Program-made: the position numbers and the translations under genes | The notes under the pieces: generated by a model | Databases searched by the model: none | What the model was told of the DNA's origin: nothing | The model's input: the letters and a program-made list of their open reading frames with translations, nothing else | Source of the DNA: an uncultured Oscillospiraceae bacterium | GTDB taxonomy: Bacteria; Bacillota; Clostridia; Oscillospirales; Acutalibacteraceae | Assembly (NCBI GenBank): GCA_900540295.1 | Contig: UQFM01000019.1 | Location: 1-25,613, forward strand | Length of the DNA: 25,613 bases | Direction: 5' to 3' | Shown here: piece by piece, positions 7,489 through 14,738 of the stretch | Numbering within the stretch: position 1 is the stretch's first letter | Layout of the letters: every line of letters starts with the position of its first letter

Positions 7489-7585
7489 TCGGGGCGCCGA
7501 GGTGCAGGTCTCCGGTGAAGACCTTTGAATACAAAGTATTCAAAAGCACCGACCGAGCCGGCAGGCGAGACCGTCGCCTCCTACG
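7489..7585. repeat. Branched family-A repeat with a three-way junction (divergent helices)
   Basis: The closing arm GGTGC (7501-7505) pairs with GCACC (7546-7550). It encloses hairpin a, AGGTCT/AGACCT (7506-7524), and hairpin b, TTGAATAC/GTATTCAA with loop AAA (7525-7543). The tail GACCGAGCCGGCAGGCGAGA and the outer arms GGGGCG...CGCCTCCTAC match the copies at 1-67 and 16826-16917. The two inner helices differ from those copies in sequence but remain fully paired. Confidence 0.85.
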
Positions 7586-7612
7586 TTAACATTCCTACTG
7601 ATTCGGCACGGT

Positions 7613-8446
7613 TCAAACCGCTTCCATATCTGTCGGCAGAGGAAGCTTGAGCTGTTCCAGCTTCGGGATACGCACAACATATTCAATATATTCGGGTGTT
7701 TCGCTCTTGGCGGCGTCCGCATCCACCCCCGCGCGGCGGATTGCGTCCACCGCATGATTCAGGGTGTTGATAAATACGCGCACATCGCGGATGCCACGGA
7801 AATTATTGCGGGTCTTACCCTCTTTGGAAAGCATCTGTTCAATCAGCCGTTCGCTTTCCGATACATTCAAATGACGGTCTATGATAATGCCCAACGCCCG
7901 CGCACGGCGCTCGTCATCCTCTAACAAAAGAAGCGTGCGTGCATGGCGTTCTGTTAGCCCCGCGCGGGAAATGCGGTAACGCATCTCTTCGGGTAATTGC
8001 AGCAGACGCAGTTTATTGGAAAGCGTAGAACGCGCTTTGCCGAGTTTTTTACAAAGCTCTTCACGGCTCATGCCGTATTCCGTCAGCAGGCGGTCAATCG
8101 CTTCCGCTTCTTCAAAAAAGTCTAAGTCCTGCCGTTGTAAATTTTCTATCAGGGAAAATACCGCGGAATTTTTATTGTCTATCTCCGTGACGATGGCGGG
8201 GACTTTCGTAAGCCCGACCAAACGCGCCGCGCGCAGTCTGCGCTCGCCCGAAACAAGTTCAAACGACCCGTCCTCCTTTTGACGGACGGTTATCGGCTGT
8301 AAAATGCCGTTTTGGCGAATACTTTCCGCCAAGCCCTCCAACTCATCATAATCAAATCGCTTACGCGGCTGATTGGGGTTCGGCACAATTTGCTCCTGCG
8401 GAATCAGAAAAATCTGTCCCGTACTTTTCACTTTCGGTGTACGCAT
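7613..8446 (-). CDS. noc: Noc-like ParB paralogue (nucleoid occlusion protein family)
   Basis: The protein has 277 residues. Its ParB/Noc core has GERRLRAAR at 67-75, ENLQRQD at 101-107, a helix-turn-helix at about 125-150 and LTERHARTLL at 164-173; TERHAR is the Noc form where true ParB has SMGHAR. The position next to rsmG is that of noc in Bacillus. In Bacillus, Noc binds NBS sites, attaches to the membrane through an N-terminal amphipathic helix, and blocks division over the nucleoid. Here the protein starts MRTPKVKSTGQIFLIP, directly before the core, with no room for such a helix. The ATG at 8444-8446 has GGAGG 7 nt upstream; a TTG codon lies just before it. The call Noc rests on position and the TERHAR signature; a membrane-independent ParB paralogue is the alternative. 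Confidence 0.85.
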   Translation of the reverse strand: MRTPKVKSTGQIFLIPQEQIVPNPNQPRKRFDYDELEGLAESIRQNGILQPITVRQKEDGSFELVSGERRLRAARLVGLTKVPAIVTEIDNKNSAVFSLIENLQRQDLDFFEEAEAIDRLLTEYGMSREELCKKLGKARSTLSNKLRLLQLPEEMRYRISRAGLTERHARTLLLLEDDERRARALGIIIDRHLNVSESERLIEQMLSKEGKTRNNFRGIRDVRVFINTLNHAVDAIRRAGVDADAAKSETPEYIEYVVRIPKLEQLKLPLPTDMEAV

Positions 8447-8511
8447 CAAAAAACCTCCGCTGTGTTGCCTATGTCGGGAGAATCAAGAGGCTTGTCCTGT
8501 TCTCTGACACA

Positions 8512-8541
8512 AGCATAGCACACGGAGGAATATTTTGTAAA
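8512..8541 (-). promoter_or_regulatory. Possible sigma-A promoter of the noc-like gene
   Basis: On the minus strand TTTACA (8536-8541) and TATGCT (8512-8517) are separated by 18 nt, about 65 bp upstream of the start codon, in the 141-bp gap after rsmG. Confidence 0.45.
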
Positions 8542-8587
8542 GAAAAAGCGTTCGCCTGTTTCGGCGTTGATTCTGCGCTTTTTTCGG

Positions 8588-9301
8588 TTATTTTAACGGC
8601 GTTTTGGCGATTTTCGCAGACGGGCGCGGGTATTTTGGCGGAGTTTGCGATATTTTCCGCACGAAAAGCAAACGCCGCGGCATATTTTCGACCAAAAGGA
8701 ACTGTTTATCCTGTTCGATTTTACCGCCGAGCACGCGCAGTGCGCCGCCCGCTGTGCGAATTTCTTCCTCAGCCGCGGCAGATTTCATGGAGAGAAACAG
8801 GCCGTTTTTCTTCACAAACGGCAAACAGTATTCCGAAAGATTACGCAAGTCCGCGACAGCGCGCGCCGTTGCAAAATCGAACTGCTCGCGGTATTGCGCC
8901 TTTTTTCCCGCTTCTTCCGCACGCATATGCACCGTTTCGCCCTGCAAGCCGACTGCCGAAAGTACATTTTCGATAAAGCCCAATTTCTTTTTGGTGCTGT
9001 CCAAAAAGGTCAGTTGCAAATCGGGGCGGTACAGCTTCAGCACCAGCCCGGGGAATCCCGCGCCCGTCCCCACGTCAATTACTTTTGCATTTTGGGGAAA
9101 TTCGGCAAAACCGAACAAAACAAGGCAATCGGCGAAATGTTTCACCGTCATATCGTCGGGTTCGGTGATTGCGGTCAGATTAAACCGCCTGTTCGTCTCG
9201 GTAAGCAGTTCTGCGTATGTATCCAAACGCGCGAAAACCGTATCGTCCACGGCCACCCCGAAAGGTGCAAGCGTTTGTTCCAAAAGTGTACGGTTCAGCA
9301 T
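8588..9301 (-). CDS. rsmG: 16S rRNA (guanine-527-N7)-methyltransferase RsmG
   Basis: The protein has 237 residues and methylates N7 of G527 in 16S rRNA using S-adenosylmethionine. The SAM-binding motif VIDVGTGAGFPG is at 74-85. RRFNLTAIT near residue 38 and the later ARAVADLRNLSEY segment are characteristic of RsmG/GidB. The C-terminus ends in a short basic, proline-containing tail. I chose the ATG at 9299-9301, which overlaps the mnmG stop by one base (TGATG) and has a strong AAGGAGGGG upstream inside the 3' end of mnmG; the open frame also allows a TTG one codon earlier. It is therefore translationally coupled to mnmG, an order conserved in Firmicutes. Confidence 0.96.
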   Translation of the reverse strand: MLNRTLLEQTLAPFGVAVDDTVFARLDTYAELLTETNRRFNLTAITEPDDMTVKHFADCLVLFGFAEFPQNAKVIDVGTGAGFPGLVLKLYRPDLQLTFLDSTKKKLGFIENVLSAVGLQGETVHMRAEEAGKKAQYREQFDFATARAVADLRNLSEYCLPFVKKNGLFLSMKSAAAEEEIRTAGGALRVLGGKIEQDKQFLLVENMPRRLLFVRKISQTPPKYPRPSAKIAKTPLK

Positions 9302-11172
9302 CAAATCCCCTCCTTTGCAAGGTAAATCAACAGCACGGAAATATCCGCAGGGGATACGCCGCTGATGCGGGACGCCTGCCCGACATTTTGCGGGCGAATT
9401 TTCGCAAGCTTTTCGCGCGCCTCTAAACGCAAGCCGTCAATCGTGCCGTACTCGGTGTTTTCGGGAATCCGCTTGCCCTCTAAACGGCGCATTTCGTGAA
9501 TCTGCGCCTGTTGGCGGCGAATGTACCCCTCATACTTCAGCTCGATTTCGACCTGTTCAAACACTTCGCGCGGCAAATCGGGGCGGGTCGGGTCAAACGG
9601 CGCAAGTGCATCGTAATCCAACTGCGGACGGCGAATCAGTTCAACCAATTTTACACCCGACTTCAGCGGAGATGTTTCACGTGAAACAAGTAACGCTTGC
9701 AGTTCGTCTGTCAGGGGGACAGAGGTCTCCTCTACCCGCTTGCGCTCCGCCGCAATCTGCGCTTTTTTCTTTTCAAATCGGGCAAATTTTTTGTCGGATA
9801 CCAGTCCGATTTCCCGCCCGTACGGCGTCAACCGCAAATCGGCGTTATCCTGCCGCAGTAAAAGACGGTATTCCGAACGGGAAGTCATCATGCGGTACGG
9901 GTCGGAACAGCCTTTTGTCACCAAATCATCAATCAGCGTGCCGATATAGGAAGAAGCACGGTCAAGCACAAACGGGGCTTTCCCCTGCACCTTCCGCGCC
10001 GCATTGACGCCTGCAATCAAGCCTTGCGCCGCCGCTTCCTCGTATCCCGAAGAACCGTTGAACTGCCCTGCGCCGAACAGTCCCTCTAAATCCAAAAACT
10101 CCAAGGTTGGCTTTAACGCCAACGGGTCAACACAGTCGTATTCAATCGCATAAGCGGTGCGCATGACTTCCACATGCTCCAAGCCCTTAATGGTGCGCAG
10201 AAACTGTAACTGCACGCTCTCTGGGAGAGAAGAAGACATTCCCTGCAAATACAGTTCTTCGGTATCCAATCCGCAGGGCTCTACAAATAACTGATGGCGC
10301 TCCTTATCGGGAAAGCGCATAATTTTATCCTCAAAGCTTGGGCAGTAGCGCGGCCCGACGCCGTGAATTTTGCCGCTGTATAAGGGAGAGGTATGAATAT
10401 TCTCTAAAATCACGCGCTTGGTTTCGTCGTTGGTATAAGCGATGTAGCATTCCGCTTTGTTTTCGGGCGGGATTTCGGTATCAAAGGAAAACGGTACGGT
10501 GGTCTCGTCCCCTTCCTGCACTTCCAAAACCGAAAAATCCACACTGCGGCGGTTCACGCGCGACGGCGTACCTGTTTTAAAGCGGCGCAGGGGGATGTTC
10601 AGCTTATAAAGCGCCGCGGAAAGTTCCGTTGCGGGAAACATGCCGTCAGGTCCGCTTTCATAGGAAATATCGCCGATATACACACGCCCGCCGAGGAACG
10701 TCCCCGTAGCAAGTATAACGGTTTTTGCCGTATAAATTGCCTCTAATTTGGTTTTCAGTGCCCAAAGCCCGTCCGCATTTTTTTGCAGGTCAACGACTTC
10801 CGCCTGCTTGACGTCCAAATTCTCCTGTAATTCAAGGGTGTGCTTCATATATTTGGAGTATTCGCGCCTGTCAATCTGCGCACGCAGGGAGTGTACCGCA
10901 GGTCCTTTTCCGCGGTTGAGCATACGGGATTGAATTTCGGTTTTATCCGCCGCCTTGCCCATTTCGCCGCCGAGCGCATCGATTTCGCGAACAAGATGCC
11001 CTTTCGATGTACCGCCGATGGACGGATTGCACGGCATATTGCCAATCCAATCGAGGTTTACAGTGAATACAATCACCGAACAGCCCAGCCGCGCGGCAGC
11101 AAGACCCGCTTCAATACCGGCGTGTCCCGCCCCGATGACGGCAACATCATATTGTTTTGCAAAATATTCCAT
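9301..11172 (-). CDS. mnmG: tRNA uridine-34 5-carboxymethylaminomethyl modification enzyme MnmG (GidA)
   Basis: The protein has 623 residues, the usual family length. With MnmE it installs the (carboxymethyl)aminomethyl group on wobble U34 of certain tRNAs, using FAD and a folate one-carbon donor. The FAD Rossmann motif VIGAGHAGIEAG is at 12-23. The motif CNPSIGGTSKGHL with C48, and PRYCPSFEDKI with C277, match the two conserved cysteines of the family. The C-terminal helical domain that contacts MnmE and tRNA is complete. The ATG at 11170-11172 follows GGTGAT. rsmG overlaps its stop codon. A perfect parS is embedded at codons about 495-500, encoding VSRET. Unlike in Bacillus, mnmE does not abut it: a 475-bp repeat-filled gap intervenes. 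Confidence 0.97.
   Translation of the reverse strand: MEYFAKQYDVAVIGAGHAGIEAGLAAARLGCSVIVFTVNLDWIGNMPCNPSIGGTSKGHLVREIDALGGEMGKAADKTEIQSRMLNRGKGPAVHSLRAQIDRREYSKYMKHTLELQENLDVKQAEVVDLQKNADGLWALKTKLEAIYTAKTVILATGTFLGGRVYIGDISYESGPDGMFPATELSAALYKLNIPLRRFKTGTPSRVNRRSVDFSVLEVQEGDETTVPFSFDTEIPPENKAECYIAYTNDETKRVILENIHTSPLYSGKIHGVGPRYCPSFEDKIMRFPDKERHQLFVEPCGLDTEELYLQGMSSSLPESVQLQFLRTIKGLEHVEVMRTAYAIEYDCVDPLALKPTLEFLDLEGLFGAGQFNGSSGYEEAAAQGLIAGVNAARKVQGKAPFVLDRASSYIGTLIDDLVTKGCSDPYRMMTSRSEYRLLLRQDNADLRLTPYGREIGLVSDKKFARFEKKKAQIAAERKRVEETSVPLTDELQALLVSRETSPLKSGVKLVELIRRPQLDYDALAPFDPTRPDLPREVFEQVEIELKYEGYIRRQQAQIHEMRRLEGKRIPENTEYGTIDGLRLEAREKLAKIRPQNVGQASRISGVSPADISVLLIYLAKEGI
9673..9688. other. parS site inside the mnmG coding sequence
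   Basis: TGTTTCACGTGAAACA is a perfect 16-bp palindromic parS. It lies within mnmG, where the minus strand reads Val-Ser-Arg-Glu-Thr, so the site and the protein are under joint constraint. Confidence 0.95.
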
Positions 11173-11265
11173 AGTATCACCAAAGGAAAAAAATTTAGAA
11201 AGAATTTGTGTACGCGGTCAGAAAGCCTTGACGTCCTGCGCGGCACCGTTGGGTGTATGATTTTC

Positions 11266-11606
11266 GCGGGCGAACGAGTTCGCCCCTACGGGTTGTACAG
11301 TCTTGTCATTCTGAGCCGTTAGGCGAAGAATCTCACACGGCACAGAGCGAATTGATAAGCGCATAGGAACGATACAATCCGCAAACCGCTTAACGCTCCC
11401 TCTTTGAGGGAGCTGTCGCGGCGCAGCCGTGACTGAGGGAGTTGCGCACACGCTCAAACCGAATGTAACGCAAAATCCGTAGGGACAGCCCTTGCGGCTG
11501 TCGCGCGTAGCACGACTGAGGGGTAGTTAAAAAGCTGGTATATCAGACTTTTCTCTCCCTCCGCCACGCGCAAAGCGCGTGCCTCCTCCCGCGTCAGAGG
11601 GAGGAA
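11266..11606. repeat. Cluster of family A, B and C repeats between mnmE and mnmG
   Basis: Units: A at 11266-11291 (CGGGCGAAC GAG TTCGCCCCTACG); B at 11302-11349; C at 11395-11441 (GCTCCCTC TTT GAGGGAGC, then GCGGC/GCCGT and a second GAGGGAG); A at 11478-11503 (GTAGGGACAGCC CTTGC GGCTGTC); and a C variant at 11552-11606 (CTCCCTC ... GAGGGAG enclosing ACGCGC AAA GCGCGT). The last lies just after the mnmE stop and could help end its transcript. Bases 11173-11265 and 11607-11647 show nothing recognisable. Confidence 0.8.
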
Positions 11607-11647
11607 AAAGGTCTTTTGGCACTTTGTTTTTTCTTAAGTTGACGACA

Positions 11648-13009
11648 TTATTTCCCGACACAAAATTGAGAAAATATTTCATCAACCACGGATTCTGTGG
11701 CGCGCCGACCCGTTAAAATATCCAAACTCTCGATTGCCGCATCCATGCTGACTTCAATCGCATCGCGCGTCATGCCGCATTCGAGGGCAGATTTCGCTTC
11801 CAGCAGACTGTCCAACGCCGCAGAACAGCAGGCGAACTGCCGTTCGTTCATCAGTGTCGCCGCGGACGGATCAAAATCCGCCGTCCCTAAGGTTTCCTCC
11901 ACAGCCGATTCCAAATCCGTCATGCCTTTGTTTTCTTTCGCGGAAATGAAAATCACCTTATTAAACGTTGTGTCTAATATCTTATTGTCCAATACACGGT
12001 TTTTATCCGATTTATTGACCACTGCAATCGCTTTTTTGTCTGTGCAAAGGGAAATTAAAGCGCGGTCTTCCTCTGTCAGCGGTGCAGAACCGTCAAATAC
12101 AGCCAAAACCAGCACGGCATTTTCCACTTTTTTGCGTGCGCGTTCCACACCGATTTTTTCTACCGCGTCCCCTGTTTCCCGCAGTCCCGCTGTGTCCGAA
12201 AGGCGCAGAACGACATTGCCGACGGTTACGGTTTCCTCTACCACATCGCGCGTTGTGCCCGCAATATCTGTGACAATGGACTTTTCCGCACCGACAAAAC
12301 GGTTCATTAATGTAGACTTTCCGACATTCGGCTTGCCGACGATGGCGGTATCGACTCCTGCCAGCACAGCCCGTCCGCTGTCGAACCGCGACAGTAGGTT
12401 TTTAAGCGCCGCGACAGAAAAATCAACCGTCTCCGCAAGAGATGCATCCGTTAGGTCGTCAATCTCTTCGTCGGGATAATCGACCCATGCCGCCAATGCG
12501 GCGCATGCGGACTTGAGTCGGTCGGAAACAGCGGCAATTTCACGGGAAAGCGTACCCTCCAGCACGCCGAGTGCGGCGGCGCTTGACTGCGCGCCCTGTG
12601 CCGAAATCAACTGCATCACTGCCTCGGCTTCGGTCAAATCCAGCTTGCCGTTGAGAAAGGCGCGTTTGGTGAATTCTCCCGCCTCGGCAGGACGCGCACC
12701 GTTTTGCAGTGCGGCGCGCAACACCTGCTTGGTGATATACAGTCCGCCGTGACAGGAAATTTCTACAACGTCCTCGCCCGTATAGCTTTTCGGCGCGCGA
12801 AAAACCGTTGCAATGCCTTCGTCAATCGGTTTACCGTCTGCAATTACGTGCCCGAACGCGGCTCTGTAGCCTTTCAGCGTTTGCAGATTTATGCCTGATA
12901 CAGTTCTGAAAATCTGAGAGGCTACAAACAGGGCATTTTCCCCTGATATGCGGACGATTCCGATACCGCCCGCCGCCTGTGCCGTGGAAATTGCAGCGAT
13001 TGTGGACAT
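11648..13009 (-). CDS. mnmE: tRNA modification GTPase MnmE (TrmE)
   Basis: The protein has 453 residues, the normal length. It is the GTPase partner of MnmG in wobble-uridine modification. The N-terminal folate-binding domain (about 1-118) contains GGIGIVRISG. The G domain carries GKPNVGKS at 225-232, TDIAGTTRD at 247-255, DTAGLRE at 272-278 and NKSD. The C-terminus ends FCVGK, the family's C-[IV]-G-K motif whose cysteine is functionally important. The ATG at 13007-13009 has GAGGT upstream. Repeat-filled gaps of 686 bp upstream (to jag) and 475 bp downstream (to mnmG) isolate it as its own transcription unit, though in many Firmicutes these genes are adjacent. Confidence 0.97.
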   Translation of the reverse strand: MSTIAAISTAQAAGGIGIVRISGENALFVASQIFRTVSGINLQTLKGYRAAFGHVIADGKPIDEGIATVFRAPKSYTGEDVVEISCHGGLYITKQVLRAALQNGARPAEAGEFTKRAFLNGKLDLTEAEAVMQLISAQGAQSSAAALGVLEGTLSREIAAVSDRLKSACAALAAWVDYPDEEIDDLTDASLAETVDFSVAALKNLLSRFDSGRAVLAGVDTAIVGKPNVGKSTLMNRFVGAEKSIVTDIAGTTRDVVEETVTVGNVVLRLSDTAGLRETGDAVEKIGVERARKKVENAVLVLAVFDGSAPLTEEDRALISLCTDKKAIAVVNKSDKNRVLDNKILDTTFNKVIFISAKENKGMTDLESAVEETLGTADFDPSAATLMNERQFACCSAALDSLLEAKSALECGMTRDAIEVSMDAAIESLDILTGRRATESVVDEIFSQFCVGK

Positions 13010-13059
13010 AGATTTACCTCGTTTTTCTTGGATGGGGGTGGGATTTTTTCAGACGCACA

Positions 13060-13529
13060 CTGTGCGATGGGAGATTCTTCGGCTTCGCCTCAGAATGACA
13101 AATTTGTGCGCCCACTGAAGTCTGATTAAACTCTGTGGAACAACACAGTGTTTGTTCTCTACGCGTGAATCAGTTTTACCTTGTGCAGTATGCGCGGACA
13201 GCCGCGAGGGCTGTCCCTACGGGATTGTGCTTTGCCGTTTGCTTTGCGAAATCCAACCTTGCTCGGGCGGACGTGGAAGTCCGCCCCTACGCGGTTTGTG
13301 CGTTATCATTGGATTGTGCAGGATTTGCGCAACGCGTCATCGGTTGTTCCCTACAAATTATCAAATTTACACTGTGCGATGGGAGATTCTTCGCCTATGG
13401 CTCAGAATGACAAATTCGTGGTAACACGTAGGGGCGAACTGCGTTCGCCCGCGGGCGCGCGATGCACGCCCCTACGCTCGCCGTTCGTTCGTGGAAATTT
13501 TCGCGGGCGATTCGTGAATCGACCCTATG
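13060..13529. repeat. Cluster of family A and B repeats between jag and mnmE
   Basis: Units: B at 13060-13102; A at 13193-13222 (GGACAGCC GCGA GGGCTGTCC CTACG); A at 13261-13292 (GGGCGGACGTGGAAGTCCGCCCC TACG); B at 13366-13417; A at 13427-13451 (GTAGGGGCGAACTGCGTTCGCCC); A at 13452-13477 (GCGGGCGCGCGATGCACGCC, then CCTACG); and A at 13501-13529 (GCGGGCGATTCGTGAATCG, then ACCCTA). The A units follow each other with almost no spacer. No gene is visible in this 686-bp gap. Confidence 0.8.
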
Positions 13530-13549
13530 TTCTGTACAAAACCGACTGC

Positions 13550-13606
13550 GGGCAAGTAAAGAACCGAGCACCAAAACCCACCATTTTATCTCGTATGGTA
13601 CGAATT
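13550..13606. repeat. Family-D repeat next to the jag terminator
   Basis: The unit reads GCGGGCAAGTAAAGAACCGA, then GCACCAAAA, followed by a small hairpin ACCAT (13580-13584)/ATGGT (13595-13599) around TTTATCTCGT and then ACGAA. A second copy is at 21394-21453, a decayed one at 21461-21511, and an inverted fragment at about 16681-16710. Confidence 0.65.
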
Positions 13607-13636
13607 AAAAAAACAGGCGGGAAAAGCCCCGCCTGT
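13606..13636 (-). terminator. Rho-independent terminator of the rpmH-jag operon
   Basis: The stem ACAGGCGGG (13613-13621) pairs with CCCGCCTGT (13628-13636). On the minus strand it is followed by a U-run (A-run at 13607-13613). It lies about 60 bp after the jag stop. Confidence 0.88.
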
Positions 13637-13695
13637 CGGTCACGAGGGGTAACCCTCAAAATCATCTCTTCTGTTGTGCAGATGTATTCTTAAAA

Positions 13696-14724
13696 TTATT
13701 CTTCTGCCGCGGTATCTTTTTTCACTTCAATTTTACCGTAGCGGGAAATGCCTGCCGCATCGCTGTGCTTTTCACGGGTTTGTGAAATTTCGGGCACATA
13801 CGGCTCACGTTTCGGACGGTCACGGCGGTCTCTGCGGTCACGGTTATCGCGGCTGTCCCGACGGTAGTCACTTCTGCCCCCGCGCGTATTTCTCGGTGCG
13901 CCTTCGGGAGCGATAATGACGCGGCGGTCCAAATCCATACCGGTGGAATAAGAGGTTACGCCTTCAATTCCCTGAATGGCGGTATGAATAATTCTGCGCT
14001 CATAGGGATTCATCGGTTCGAGCGCCAGACTTCTGCCTGTGCGCAAAACTCTTGCTGCATCCTTTTCGGCAAGCGCGGTCAGCGCCGCTTCCCGTTTCTC
14101 ACGGTAATTGCCGACATTGATGGATACACGCTTGTAGCCTTGTCTGCCTTTATTTTCCACCATGCGGGCAAGATATTGAATCGCATCCAGTGTTTCCCCG
14201 CGTCTGCCGATGACAATGCCGTAATCCTCACCGCATTCCAGCTCAAACAGGACTTCCTCTTCACTGTCAAAGGTCTGAATCGCGCATTCTGCAATGCCGA
14301 GTGCTTTGACCATGGAAACAATATATTCTTCTGTCTGCTTATGTGCATCGGAAGGCGTTAAGTTTTCTTTCCGTTCGGTAAAAGATTTTACAGGCTCGGA
14401 TTCTTTTTTCTCACTCTTCTGCGGCGCTTTTTCCGCCTTTTGCGCGTTATCGGTTTTCTTTTCCTTCTTCGGCGCACGCGGTTTTTCCGTTTTCGGCTTC
14501 GGTGCAAATTCTTTCTTCTTTTCCGCGGGTTTTGCCGCATCGGGTACTTCTACGGAAACCTTTACCTCCGCAGGCGAACCGCCGAACAGACCTAAAATCT
14601 TTTTCGCGGGCATTTTGAGGACTTCATAATGAAAATCGTCGTCCTCGGTAAGTCCCAGCTCCGCCATGGCGGCGGCTTTTGCCGCGTCAATCGTTGCGGC
14701 GGACTTGATAACTTCTTTAATCAT
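13696..14724 (-). CDS. jag: Jag/KhpB RNA-binding protein (Jag-N, KH and R3H domains) with a charged tail
   Basis: The protein has 342 residues, clearly longer than the roughly 200-residue Bacillus homologue. Residues 1-55 form the Jag N-terminal domain (MIKEVIKSAATIDAA). Residues 63-128 are a Lys/Glu/Pro-rich disordered linker. The KH domain is about 133-205, with its GxxG loop as GRRGE. The R3H domain is about 206-272 (NYREKREAAL, PMNPYERR). The tail at about 278-305 is rich in Arg and Asp (DNRDRRDRRDR), likely disordered. KhpB proteins bind RNA with KhpA and affect cell elongation and division. I chose the ATG at 14722-14724 because AAGGAG lies 9 nt upstream and the family begins here; the open frame extends 120 codons further through yidC without support. 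It starts 14 nt after the yidC stop. Confidence 0.95.
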   Translation of the reverse strand: MIKEVIKSAATIDAAKAAAMAELGLTEDDDFHYEVLKMPAKKILGLFGGSPAEVKVSVEVPDAAKPAEKKKEFAPKPKTEKPRAPKKEKKTDNAQKAEKAPQKSEKKESEPVKSFTERKENLTPSDAHKQTEEYIVSMVKALGIAECAIQTFDSEEEVLFELECGEDYGIVIGRRGETLDAIQYLARMVENKGRQGYKRVSINVGNYREKREAALTALAEKDAARVLRTGRSLALEPMNPYERRIIHTAIQGIEGVTSYSTGMDLDRRVIIAPEGAPRNTRGGRSDYRRDSRDNRDRRDRRDRPKREPYVPEISQTREKHSDAAGISRYGKIEVKKDTAAEE

Positions 14725-14738
14725 TCTAAAATTACTCC

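Noticed and set aside
8588..9301. NBS (Noc-binding) sites of the ATTTCCCGGGAAAT type
   Set aside because: The only CCCGGG cores seen, near 9050 and 15188, do not match the flanking arms.
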